DNA of 64,000 nt from Cinnamomum chago. Its lineage: Eukaryota; Streptophyta; Magnoliopsida; Laurales; Lauraceae. Positions 35,093 to 45,590 of this stretch are shown piece after piece. The stretch lies in the NCBI GenBank assembly GCA_038049695.1, contig CP142456.1:68537922-68601921 (forward strand), written 5' to 3'. The notes under the pieces are model-generated. The model did no database searches, had not been told where the DNA came from, and saw only the letters and a list, made by a program, of their open reading frames with translations. The position numbers and the translations under genes were made by a program. Within the stretch, counting starts at the first letter, position 1. Every line of letters starts with the position of its first letter.

Positions 35093-35756
35093 GTGTTGAA
35101 CGTTAACAGCTGAGTGGTGCCTGACACAAAGAATCCTAAAGACATCGGTGAAGGGCTAGGCTCTCTTGCACGAACAAGATTCAACAACATTAGACAAACT
35201 ACTTTATTCCAAATCAAATCAAACTTCAAACAAACTTCAATAGTAGTTCTCTTCAAGCCTTACAATCAAAGCCCCCTAGCCTCAACACTTCAAACGAACC
35301 TCAAAGCAAACCAAACAACAAAAGGGATCATGAGTCCATCATATAAGTTCTCAAAGTGATCCTCAAATAAAGTAAAGCAAACAGAACTAAAGAACATCTT
35401 TGTTACATGTAGATAGTACCAGACGGTACAATTCAAAATCGAAGACGATAAACAATTCAATCTTAAGTACCAATGTTAATCCTGAAGCATCGTACAACTT
35501 ATTCAGTCAACGAAGGGGTTAGGGTTCACGATACCCGGACGAATAATCTTCGTGCTTAGATTTAAATAAGAGTATCATGTTGTCCCGTACCATTCAAGAT
35601 TGAACTAAGTTGGATCCCAATACAACCGGATCTACCGTGAAGAATGTTGTTCAAACATCCTTACAATAAGTCAAATGAGTCCACAAAAGGGTAACCAAGT
35701 TCCACCTAAGTCCATCCAAAAATAGGGTGAAAATCCCTTCCAAGAAGAAATCCACA

Positions 35757-35966
35757 GTTGTCCCGTCGACCCCACCCTTGGCCGGTCGACCGCGTACACA
35801 GCGAGCCCGGTCGACCTGAGAAGGTCTGGTCGACCCCTCCTATGCATGTCCGGTCGACCGAGGTCAAGGCCGGTCGACCTGCAGTTGTAAGTGATAATTG
35901 GGTAACAGTGTTTTGGTCAGGTTATAGAGAACCAGACCCTATGTGGCCGGTCGACCGCATGCACTG
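35757..35966. repeat. Cluster of GTCGAC palindromes
   Basis: Seven GTCGAC sites, most as CCGGTCGACC, fall within about 210 bases of the solo LTR. Similar but less regular GTCGACC/GATCGACC motifs occur at about 7030-7145 in the Tekay/Del-like LTR. No coding meaning is apparent. Confidence 0.78.
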
Positions 35967-36892
35967 CTGAAACAGAGTCCAGGTTCTGTTTCTGCAGTGA
36001 AATGGGTTCATTTCATTTCCTTTATCCTTTAACCTGATTAGTAGTCTATGCAATGATAAAAACAACCTAACTACAATACACAAAACTAGCTAATCAAGTC
36101 ATTAACCTTTAAATCCATTCCATTAAGCCAATAAACCAAATTATCATGTTTTCAAACCTCTAAAGCATCAATTGAGCAAAGAACATCTAAAACATGATTT
36201 TTCCATATAAATCAAGGAAGACAAACATATCAAGCATAAAATATAACTATTTACTTGCCTTAGATGAAGTGCTAGACCAAAAACCAGGAAGAATTGGGAA
36301 GAAAAACCTCTTTGAAGCTCAAAAGAGAGAAAACAACTTTCAAAACCCAAATCACTCCTACAAATGCATGTCAAGGGTTGAGGTGAGTCTCCCTAATCCA
36401 TTTCTAACTAAAAAGGAAGAAGTAGAGATGGTTAACAAGCTTTAGGAGCTTACATTGGAATGAGTTGGGGATGAAAAGCTTAGAAAGGTATATGGTTTGG
36501 ATCTTGGGAGCTTGAGAAAGAAGATAGGAAGCTTTGTCGTCGACGCCGAAGCTCCGGTGACCATCAACAGTGAGGAGGAAATGAACAAGAGAGAAAGAGA
36601 GGAAGAGAAAAAAGGGGGTTGTTGCTGTCGTTGTTGTTGTGTGGAATGAAAGAGAGAAAGAGAGATGGGTTTTAACTTAATTAAAAGGGTGGGCTTGGTA
36701 AACTGGCCTTGGGCCTTGGGTTTGGGTCAAGTTCTGGGTCAAGTCCAAGTTTACAATTGATGATTTAAGGGCCTCTTCGACGCGTCGAATCGAAACGCGA
36801 CAGAAGACTATTGTTCATAAAATGACGAGGCCTACCCGATGCACCCAAACTCACAAAACTCATAATCTCATAAATTCCCTGAAAACTTACCC

Positions 36893-37790
36893 AATTAGCA
36901 AAACAACCCTCTATTCTACTCAAACGCACTCTGAATCGTGCGAGACTTCGCACACGAGATTCAACATTAAACCCGACTCGCTAAGACTCTAACGCACTTA
37001 CTAACTAATTATACAATTAATTATAATTAATAGAAGATTAAGGGATGAAATGTTATAGAGATGGTGGCGAGATGGAGATGAAGATGAGAGGAGGTCTGCA
37101 CATGGAAGAAGAGAGAGAGATTCTAAGGGGGAGTGAGAGTCCTCAGATTTGGGACTCTCCTATCTCATTAGGTCATGGGCCATGGGCCTAGGTCGGTGTA
37201 AGGTCAGGGTCGGGTTGGAGTAAGGTTGGGGTATGGTTTAGGTTTGGGTTTGATGTCCTAATGGGTTGGTTTAGTTGAGGTTTAGGCTAGGTTGAATGGG
37301 CCTGATGAGTTTGGACTTGAATTGGGCCCAAACGCACTCTGAATTAGCAAAACAACCCTCTATTCTACTCAAACGCACTCTGAATCGTTCGAGACTTCGC
37401 ACACGAGATTCAACATTAAACCCGATTCGCTAAGACTCTAACGCACTTACTAACTAATTATACAATTAATTATAATTAATAGAAGATTAAGGGATGAAAT
37501 GTTATAGAGATGGTGGTGAGATGGAGATGAAGATGAGAGGAGGTCTGCACATGGAAGAAGAGAGAGAGGGGAGAGAGAGAGATTCTAAGGGGGAGTGAGA
37601 GTCCTCAGATTTGGGACTCTCCTATCTCATTAGGTCATGGGCCATGGGCCTAGGTCGGTGTAAGGTTAGGGTCGGGTTGGAGTAAGGTTGGGGTATGGTT
37701 TAGGTTTGGGTTTGATGTCCTAATGGGTTGGTTTAGTTGAGGTTTAGGCTAGGTTGAATGGGCCTGATGAGTTTGGACTTGAATTGGGCC
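36893..37790. repeat. Tandem duplication of about 449 bp spanning the solo-LTR edge
   Basis: 36893-37329 and 37342-37790 are nearly identical direct copies. Each contains the last 165 bases of the solo LTR, its GAGAT target duplication and about 280-300 bases of host flank. AAACGCACTCTGAAT occurs at the junction (about 37330-37344) and in both copies. The second copy has about 12 extra bases in a GA-rich stretch. The duplication is younger than the solo LTR. Confidence 0.88.
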
Positions 37791-39385
37791 GAATGGGTTT
37801 AGGATAGGATGGTTCGTGACTTGGGCTGGGTTGAATGGGTTGATGGGACAGGCCTAATTAGGCTTGGATTAGTGTTCCGGCCATGGATCTGGATCAGAGG
37901 TTTAGGGCCCAAAAGGTGGGCTGCAGTAGGGCCTGGTCCGGGCCATTATCACTAGGACCTAGGTTTCGCAGATTTTGATCCGCCTGTTGAATTTTTGAGG
38001 TTTGAGTATTGTTGGAGATTTCTCAATGAGTAGATCATATTGGTGTATGAGTTTGAGTAATTTGGAGGTTAGGAAAAGACCTGATTTTTTTAAGGGACTC
38101 AAGCTTGATTAATTTTGAAGAAAAATCATAACTTGGGATCTGACTGTCTCGAATTTTTTAAAATCAGAGCATCTGTGGAAATCTCTCAATGAGTACGTCT
38201 CGATGATATATGGGTCAGGTCCATTCGAAGATCTAGAAAATATTTAAATTTTTGGGGTGCCCACATAAATTAAATTCGTGAAAAAAAAAAAAAAAGGCAT
38301 ATCTCTTGATTCGACCGTTGGATTCTTTAAATCCATATATCATCAGGAAGCTTACTAAATGTAGATTATCATGGAAGTGAGATCCGACTCAAAACATGAG
38401 AGTTGGTCAGATCCATAAAAAAGGGACTATTATGACGCAACCTTCCTAAATGTGCATAATAATGAAGATTTTAATTTATTTATCCGAAATTGTCCAAATG
38501 GGGCAAAATTGGGGCATCAATAATATGAGTATTCAAATTGTCCATAGGGGTGCCAAAATGAGGTATCTGCATAAACATGTGCAAAAGAACGATTGTTGCT
38601 ACGGAACTACGGAATAATTATTTTTGAAACGAATTTCTTAAATATATTACTTTTGTTCTTTCTACGGAATAAATTGACGACCTAGCTATTTGCCATAAAG
38701 AGTTCCCGATCTATTCATACCTGTAATCATTAGGAGGAAAGAGGATCCCCTGAACCCGGAATCATTTAATTCATTGTCATTCAAGTTCTGAGTTTCATTT
38801 TTATTTTTCAGGAATTTGTTGTTTTAATCTAGTTCATTTGGTTGAAGCTTACTTTTTAGCATAGGATTTTTAGTTATAGGTATTTTAGACTATGATCTTT
38901 TTAATTGGATCGATGTAAGATTGTGATTAATTTTTAAATGATTCTTGGTTGGTTGTATAGTTTTGTTTAGTATAATTTTAGATTTTTAATTAGGTTAGGT
39001 TAAGTGCTTGTTACAACATGCATTGCAGATTGACCTAAGACTCACCGAGAAATATTACTCCATGACAACCCTCCAGTCGGGGATCCATCAATGACCATTG
39101 AGTGTTTTGACAAATTGACTTCGTGTTTAGCTGAGTTTTAAAACCATGGGTGCCAGCATGCTCATTGGGAACAAACTATATTGTGTTAGGAAGATGTCAG
39201 AATATTTTCAAATATGAACTTTTCTTATGATATTTTAGGAAAATGTCATAAAAAATTAAAATAGTATCAGAACGAGTAAAATAACAAGAAAAGAAAGACA
39301 AGATAATTGTAATACCATTAAAAAAACTCTATAGATATTTCTTGTTCACTTGTAATGCTTTATTATTAGATTTTGGTGATATACT
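37791..39385 (-). repeat. Old LTR-like DNA, right part
   Basis: No gene is seen. The stretch is AT-rich with repeated phrases (CTCAATGAGTA near 38020 and 38190) and an A run at 38281-38295. It probably continues the decayed LTR that hosts the solo LTR, but I cannot define its right end. Confidence 0.3.
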
Positions 39386-39394
39386 TTAAAAATA

Positions 39395-40149
39395 GAGTTT
39401 TTTTTCTTTTCTTTTTTTTGTATATACCACGCTAAGGTTTATAGGATTTGTAAATAGGCCCCTGTGGTTTTAATATTTGTATATACCCCCTGCCTTCTCA
39501 TTTTACTACCTTTCATGTCCCAAAGTTAGTAGCCTTACAATCACCATAAGTTCTTTAGAGTAAAACGACATTTTTTCCCGTCTCTTTATTCATATAAGCA
39601 TATTTTCAAAAGCTTGAATTTGTTTTTCTTTAAATCTTTTAATATTAACAATTACTATGGTACATTCAATGAGAGAGAGTAACCTCACATAAATCCATTT
39701 TTTTCAATACGGGGCCCATTTCATCAAATCTAAATCGATTAGAAAGAAAATCAACACTTGTACTTATAATTGGTTATAGTTGACTCAATCCGTGCACAAC
39801 CCCCGATTAGATTAATGAAAGTCTCAAATACATGATTAGGTTTCATGCACATGTGAGAATTTGAGAGAGACTATCGGGACCTGGTATAAAATAATGATAT
39901 TTTTATAAATAATGACATACTTATATTTTTTTAATTGAACTTAAGGGCAAAGTTGTTATTTTTATAAAAAATTAAATACAAATCTTTTGGTGGTCGCTAT
40001 GACTAGTAAATTTCGGGATATCAAAGGTATTAAATTGAAAAGGTAGGAGGTTATATGCAAATACTAAAACCACTGCAGGAGCCCTATATACAAATTCTAT
40101 AAAGCCTAGGGCGGTATATATAAAAAAATTAAAAAAAAAAAAGAAACTC
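39395..40149. mobile_element. Mutator-type MITE with long terminal inverted repeats
   Basis: The two ends (about 39395-39510 and about 40025-40149) are inverted copies over about 110 bases, starting GAGTTT and sharing GTATATACC..GC..AGG.TTTATAG. The 9-bp flanks TTAAAAATA (39386-39394) and TTAAAAGTA (40150-40158) match at 8 of 9, the Mutator signature. No transposase. It ends only about 7 bases before the segmental duplication begins. Confidence 0.8.
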
Positions 40150-40164
40150 TTAAAAGTATAGTAG

Positions 40165-40512
40165 TGCTGTTGCGAAAATAGAGCTCTTGCTAAATATGAT
40201 GATATTATATCACGATATTTTCGAATCTTGTATGAGGTGGATCAGTGGTTGCAAGCATGCTACAAATACAACAATCCTGAATGGGATAGTTATGTGAAGC
40301 TCATCTTCTATTTAATTGGAAACTCTTTCCGGATCCCGTCATTGAATTCCCTCTTTATTAATTGGGTGTTCTCACAATTATAACGTGTGTTTCATGACTT
40401 TCACCTCCCTCCGCATGCATAAACCCAAGTTATTTTCTTCCCCTACCCTCTGAAACTTGGAAAATCAGAAGAAGAAGAAGAAGAAGAAGAAGAAGAAGAA
40501 AGGTGAAAAAGC
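40165..40512 (+). promoter_or_regulatory. Upstream region of ATL copy B
   Basis: Collinear with 3053-3321 and likely containing promoter and 5' UTR. It carries a (GAA)n microsatellite at 40467-40500, about eleven units against about seven in copy A, and roughly 60 extra bases near 40300-40365. Confidence 0.55.
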
Positions 40513-41058
40513 ATGTCATCTAGATTTCTCCTTTATGTTTCTCCCCCACCCTCATATGACCCTGACATATACCAAGTGAAAATACTCATCTTCTCCGGCG
40601 TTATTTTTGGCGTCCTCTACCTGATCTTCCAGCTTGTCAGATGTGTCAAAGATAAGTCAGATGACCCACCTGCGGGTCCCGAGAATCCGGTGAATCCCAG
40701 ACCGGGACCAGTTCAAGGCCACCGCTCTCAACCACCAGCAGGTGCCGGGAATGGAGCGAATCCCCGACAGGAGGCAGCTGCCGTGCGTGTTCACCACCGC
40801 CAGCAGCCACGAGAGGTTGTTCAACGCCAACCTGTACGTGCAGTGGATTCGGGGCTGCCGGTTGAGTTTTTCTCAGAGGAAACGAGACAGAGACTGACAG
40901 GGGTGGAAGAAGGCTGCGTCATCTGTTTGTCAGAATTTATGTTGGGAGAAGTGCTCACTATCTTGCCCAAATGCAACCACGGCTTCCACACCATGTGCAT
41001 TGAGAGGTGGTGGAAGGAGTTTCACTCATGTCCCACATGTCGTACCATGTATCTGTGA
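40513..41058 (+). CDS. ATL-type RING-H2 E3 ubiquitin ligase, copy B
   Basis: The 181-residue, intronless protein is nearly identical to copy A (3322-3888) in its first 18 residues, in the Pro-rich linker and throughout the RING. The RING-H2 ligands are C135, C138, C154, H156, H159, C162, C173 and C176, with the same canonical spacing and a Trp three residues after the sixth ligand. The membrane segment (about residues 22-44) differs strongly from copy A and is followed by a charged KDKSDD. The linker is shorter, lacking a His/Ser-rich stretch. The role is presumed to be a membrane-anchored ubiquitin ligase. It lies tail to tail with the MAG2-like gene at 42761-50419. Confidence 0.88.
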   Translation: MSSRFLLYVSPPPSYDPDIYQVKILIFSGVIFGVLYLIFQLVRCVKDKSDDPPAGPENPVNPRPGPVQGHRSQPPAGAGNGANPRQEAAAVRVHHRQQPREVVQRQPVRAVDSGLPVEFFSEETRQRLTGVEEGCVICLSEFMLGEVLTILPKCNHGFHTMCIERWWKEFHSCPTCRTMYL

Positions 41059-42797
41059 GAGGAGTGAAAATAGAGTCTTCACTTTTATAATTGAAATTGA
41101 TGATAGATAGATATATGATATTCATTCACTTTTGTATATAATTGTAGGTCTCGTAGTGGAGATTGGATTATGTCTATTTTAATCAATTGGGTATGCTTAT
41201 TGTTTCAGTTACAATCCATGTTTAGATTAAAGTCTATTTTTGGCTCTTGAAACATAGCTTTCTGCTCTCTTTTTTTTGGATCTGACTCTTTTTTTTTTTT
41301 TTCTATAGAGATGGATTTTCTCTCTTCCTTGACAAGTTTTAAATATTTTCCCATGTCAAGGTCTAGAATGCCTTTTTGACTATGCTACATTGCATAAAGT
41401 GAAAAAATTGTGCGATACTTCATTAATTTAGTTCCCTCTGTTCTTTACTAGGTGGAAAATCTAGGGAGAATTCCCGCTCGAGCATTCTTAACTTTGGAGC
41501 TCTTATGGGATCAAGGCAGCACGGCACGGCTTTAAAACAGCTCCCTCTTTTGTTAAGAGGGGGTTATAAGGCCAGTGTTAAAACTTGCATATTTTCAACG
41601 TAGAACTTGGACAACTTGCCTTCATCTTGTCGAGATTATGCACCCAGAGAAGTCAACCACAACCATATATGCAGCACCAGATGAAGAAAGATCCTCTTAT
41701 GGTGCTTGGATGCGTACTCTCAAGACAACCTTATAGTCCTCCTGCAATTTGATTGATTTCATAATCTGAGATCTAGATTAGTGAATCCAGATAGAAGATA
41801 AAGGTGTAGGATCTTAAACCCAATTGAACTACCACTTATCCTAAAACCAATTGGTGATAAACAATCTCTCCCTTAACGGCACACCCACCACGACTCCTAC
41901 TCGAACACCTGACCTACCATGCTCTGATACCACTTGTAGGATTTTACACCCCATTGAGCTATGACTTATTCCAAAACTAACTAGTGATAGGAAATAACAC
42001 AACAATAGTTATGGTGAGGGGGCTCAATCACAATTATGATTGTTCAGGAGCGAAGGTAGACATTAACGTCAACAAAAGGGTCTTATTTTGTTTAGCATTC
42101 TTGGGCAAAAAATCCCCAATGATAAGAAAAGTAGATAACCTCGTCTCAACCCTTCCAAATTGTGAACATTAACATGACAGCCACAAACTATGAATCCCGA
42201 ACTGCAACCCATGTGACCTTGTTTGCAAATGTTGTCTAAAGTATACCAAAATGCCAAGATTGAACTAATTTTCCATTTAAAAGCTTACCAAGAAGACAAG
42301 CTCCCAATGCAAATTTGGAAGGAGTTTACTGACAGAACCATTCAACATCAAAGTGTTTTTGGTTATTCACCTTTGATCTTTCAATTTTAACCACTTACAA
42401 AATAGAGTCCTGGAATTCCTAGGAATTCATTCAATTACATGAAACAAACAGGGCATTAAATCTCTCATCTATTGTTAACGATAATAAAAAAAGCCGCCAT
42501 CTATTTGCCATGCGTTCACATTTCCCATTGCTCCATGGCTGTCGAGTTATCTCGCCATCTTTTTTGCTATTTAAGATGTCACGCAAAGTCATTTTCATTC
42601 CCTATCTACACAACCCCGACACCTCGCCCACAAATTAGGTTGCATCCAGGTGCACCCCACAAGCAAGGCCTTTTCAGAATTAAAGTCTTGCTCTGAATTT
42701 TTTGAAGCATTTCCCAAAAAACTGCAGAGAACATCAATACGATACCTCTTCATCTTTGGATCAGACTCCAAATCTCCTGCTTCTCAAAATCTTGTCA
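41059..42797 (+). repeat. Duplicated block copy B, between ATL and the MAG2-like gene
   Basis: 41059-41398 matches the copy-A ATL 3' flank in the same orientation (3889-4071 plus 19664-19856). 41449-42797 matches 19889-22275 in inverted orientation. It therefore holds the ATL 3' UTR and probably the 3' UTR and downstream DNA of the MAG2-like gene. A TRIM-like insertion (41805-42074) is unique to this copy. A shared segment at about 42340-42460 (CCTAGGAATTCATTCAATTAC, ...) has a relative at about 49317-49430 and looks like an old MITE. Confidence 0.82.
41805..42074 (-). mobile_element. TRIM-like retrotransposon (270 bp)
   Basis: The element is flanked by the 5-bp duplication AAAGG (41800-41804 and 42075-42079). 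Copy A (about 20610-20650, inverted) has the empty site with one AAAGG. Direct repeats start at 41805 and 41935 (TGTAGGAT.TTA.ACCC..TTGA.CTA), alike over about 70 bases. Next to the inner repeat, GCTCTGATACCA is, on the minus strand, TGGTATCAGAGC, the initiator tRNA-Met primer site. Terminal repeats plus a primer site and no coding sequence define a TRIM in minus orientation. The left repeat seems shorter than the right (about 140 bp). Confidence 0.75.
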
Positions 42798-44782
42798 GCT
42801 TGGGGAGGAGATACATGGTGCACTCCATGAGCATGCAAGCATTCCATCATCCTCTCACCCTTCAATAGAACTTCCTGTATATGCATTGCATCTTCCTTAC
42901 CCATTTCAAACAATTTCATAGCGTCACTTATATATGGAAAAAAAGCCTCAGGCCGTGCACAAAAGGGGCGAAAAATGAAGAACAACGCCTGCGTATCAGC
43001 TCTGAACTGATTGATTCCCTGTGTAGAAAACCTCACGCCACTCAAAGGAATGATGCTGAATACAAAATAGTCGAGCCCACCGGCAACACCTCTCCATAGA
43101 TCAAGAAAATCCCTTGAGTTCAGCCCCTTCTTCAGAACATGAAGTCTCTCCCTCAAATCATCTAATGCTTCAATCAAGTCAGTGGATACAGTCATATCCT
43201 CGACCCCATAAATCCCATTGGCAGCCAAATTTTCTTGCTCCCACTGTTCTCTGTTCTCGGCATAATACCAGCAAAGAGCATTGAATTTACGTAGAAGAAC
43301 AGCCAAAATCTCCTCAAGCAATTCAGCCTCCAACTTCATTAACTTCTTTATTTCATCTCTGAAAAAGCAGCTGCGGAGACCTGGGTCATCTTCAATCAAG
43401 CCCACTGCTTTGTCTGTGATGATTACCATCTCCAAGAACTCAATACTTTCGCTCCATTCCTGCAGAATAGATTCGCAGTAACAAGCCGCATTGATTGAAC
43501 TAAAAGTTCTTGATAATAAATCATCATTTACTTGGTTGATTGCAGAATCAATTCCCTGACAGTGTTGAAGTAACAAGTCAAAGAACCCATGCAGAAATCT
43601 TACTGCAGATAATTTGATAAACTGAACTCGCAGCAAGATATTAGGTAGATTGTGACATCTTTCTATCATAGCCCATGTAATTCGTAAAACAGAGTCTACA
43701 ATTGATGGAGCTTTATAATCCTCTCTGGAGGAGAAAAGAAACGACTCATCTTCTCTCTCATGGATAAACTCACGCTCTTGCTTTATATCAACTCTCCAGA
43801 CCTGATTGTTTTGCACCTCTAAGTCAAGTTTTTCCTCAGCATCCTTTAGTTCAATCGCAGCCCATATCACTAGCCAGTCAAGCTGATCACAGAATATTGC
43901 TAGTACAGATGTCCCTCTTGAGATTCCATTGATTTCTACAGTTTCCCCAATGAAAAATGGAGTTCCTGAACTCGCAAGTTCTTGCATTCTTTTATCAAAA
44001 GAGAGAATGAGGTCGACCAGATGAAGCCATGAAGAATTCACCTCCAAATTTTCATCCATACCATAATATCTTTCTGCAAGACGAGAAAATACTTGCTTCG
44101 TTAGGTAGCCAGATAGCATTTTTACCATTGCTGATACCCAAGCCTCCTTGGCACTGCAACCGACAAGCCTTGCTTTGTCTATCAGAGGCTGCAAAACATC
44201 ATCTAATCCAATGAAATCTCGAGCTATTCTATATACAAGAGCGAATATGAACTTTGGTTGATCGAGCCACCTTGAGAAGTGGTACTCCATCCTCGTTGCA
44301 ATAGGAGATACAAGCTCGTCAACAGTCCAAAGTCCAGAAATAAGGCATGGATTGCTGCACAACACTGTTGAAGCTGATAACTGATGCCCCTTCTTTTGTT
44401 TTGCAAGATCATGTTGACGGGATTCCCGCTGACATTGCAAATGCTGCAAAGCACAAAGTGCTAGAAAGCTCTGAGAATACTGATCCTTTTTATCTCCCTG
44501 CATCAGACAAAGAGGGTTTGGAAAGTCCATATTCATATTGTTTTCCTTGTCTGGCCCAGATGCTAAAAGGGGTGGTGGCCATCCAAGAGAAGAAAGGAGA
44601 GATCGATGGTCTGCAAGGGCTTGCGGCCGGAGAATAGCCATTGTCTTATCCACTCTTGAATCAACAGCATTAAGAAGACAACTCCACTCTGGCCTGGATT
44701 TCACTACTTTTACTAGAAGTTCTTCTATCTCCCTCATAGCATTTATGGCAAGCAGAAGCTTTTCTTGCTTCCATTTAATATC
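42761..44782 (-). CDS. MAG2/RINT1-like protein, exon 4 (main coding exon)
   Basis: This exon gives 673 residues plus the stop, most of a RINT1/TIP20-domain protein. In plants MAG2 and its relatives sit in an ER tethering complex with Golgi-derived retrograde vesicles and SNAREs; loss of MAG2 causes storage-protein precursors to build up. Family landmarks: LNAVDSRVDKTMAILRPQA near the start, LLSSLGWPPP, FIFALVYRIARDF, SWLHLVDLILSFDKR, and the C-terminal RPFCARPEAFFPYISDA stretch. The acceptor AATGCAG before GAT (44782) is phase 0 and joins exon 3 in frame. It ends in a conserved-looking KILRSRRF tail. The four exons together give 842 residues, close to plant MAG2 proteins (about 800). I cannot tell MAG2 from its paralogue. 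Confidence 0.9.
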   Translation of the reverse strand, partial: DIKWKQEKLLLAINAMREIEELLVKVVKSRPEWSCLLNAVDSRVDKTMAILRPQALADHRSLLSSLGWPPPLLASGPDKENNMNMDFPNPLCLMQGDKKDQYSQSFLALCALQHLQCQRESRQHDLAKQKKGHQLSASTVLCSNPCLISGLWTVDELVSPIATRMEYHFSRWLDQPKFIFALVYRIARDFIGLDDVLQPLIDKARLVGCSAKEAWVSAMVKMLSGYLTKQVFSRLAERYYGMDENLEVNSSWLHLVDLILSFDKRMQELASSGTPFFIGETVEINGISRGTSVLAIFCDQLDWLVIWAAIELKDAEEKLDLEVQNNQVWRVDIKQEREFIHEREDESFLFSSREDYKAPSIVDSVLRITWAMIERCHNLPNILLRVQFIKLSAVRFLHGFFDLLLQHCQGIDSAINQVNDDLLSRTFSSINAACYCESILQEWSESIEFLEMVIITDKAVGLIEDDPGLRSCFFRDEIKKLMKLEAELLEEILAVLLRKFNALCWYYAENREQWEQENLAANGIYGVEDMTVSTDLIEALDDLRERLHVLKKGLNSRDFLDLWRGVAGGLDYFVFSIIPLSGVRFSTQGINQFRADTQALFFIFRPFCARPEAFFPYISDAMKLFEMGKEDAMHIQEVLLKGERMMECLHAHGVHHVSPPQADKILRSRRFGV

Positions 44783-45471
44783 CTGCATTAAAAAAAAAAT
44801 TCTAAGAAAATATATGATGCAGTTTTCATAATTTTATAATAAAATGTATGATACAGTTTTCATTCAAGAGGAACAGTCGCCCGTTTTTTTCCCTCCATCA
44901 GCTATAGTACCATTAGAGTCTACCTTTCAGTAACCTAATCCATTTTCCCCTCCATCAGAGAGATGGTACTGACAGAGTACACCCTTTGGTATTCTAAGCA
45001 ATTCATCAGGTGATCCCATCACGGGTCCTAACGATTCCAACCACCAAATGGTTAGGATCATTGATGGGTGAGAAGTTTTCTACTAAGATCAATACAGTAA
45101 AAGATTGGTCACACATGCAGTTGGTAATGTATTCTAACCACCAAATGGTTAGCATCATCCATCAGTGACAGTTTTTCTAACATCTGATATATGAATCATG
45201 CACTGAAAATTGGCCAGACATGCAGTTCGTAGAGCCAAAAATTATGAGCATTTTATATTTCACATAGAATAAATCAGCCTATCCCCTCATTGCTAAGTGG
45301 TATGAACTATGAACCGATGTCCATGTTCTGGCTGTTGACATGTGACCAGTGATGCAAGTCCACTTTAAGTCCTGTTGGGCCTAAATATATGTTTGGATTC
45401 CCCGGTAATATTTTCAGTTATCTCAATTCAACAGAAGAAAGGGAAAAGAAAAGCATTGTCACTAGCCTCAC

Positions 45472-45590
45472 AGTTGGATTTGATGTATTTGGAAGACTAA
45501 ATGAGAATATATTCCTTGATCTTTGGTTCATAACAGAGAACACTGTATCTTCAAGATCGCCAACTAGAGCTTCCAGCTGTAAAGTGGTCT
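45472..45590 (-). CDS. MAG2/RINT1-like protein, exon 3
   Basis: A 119-base exon too short to stand out as an open frame. After an acceptor CTTGCAG at 45591-45597, the minus strand codes E-TTLQLEALVGDLEDTVF, matching the conserved family segment after the RAYA motif of exon 2. It ends before the donor GTGAGG (45471-45466). Its length (2 mod 3) exactly repairs the phase between exon 2 (one base left over) and exon 4 (phase 0). That arithmetic and the motif make it convincing. Confidence 0.85.

Larger units (their letters stand above)
27226..37057 (-). mobile_element. Solo LTR (Tekay/Del-like, minus) interrupted by an Athila element
   Basis: The left edge reads TGTCACGCCCTC after GAGAT (27221-27225). 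The right edge reads GGGATGAAATGTTATA before GAGAT (37058-37062). In reverse this is an LTR starting TATAACATTTC (TG decayed to TA) and ending GAGGGCGTGACA. The exact 5-bp duplication on both sides with no internal region marks a solo LTR of about 2.9 kb once the Athila insertion (28166-35092 plus 5 bp) is removed. Pyrimidine-rich 5'-UTR-like sequence (minus strand, 36560-36680) lies inside. No gene of its own is seen. Confidence 0.75.

Noticed and set aside
22996..39385. One complete large LTR retrotransposon enclosing the solo LTR
   Set aside because: The left edge looks like an LTR end, but no matching right edge, target duplication or pol sequence was found.
43281..44831. Plus-strand frames inside the MAG2-like exon
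   Set aside because: Shadows of the long minus-strand coding exon, which has clear family homology.
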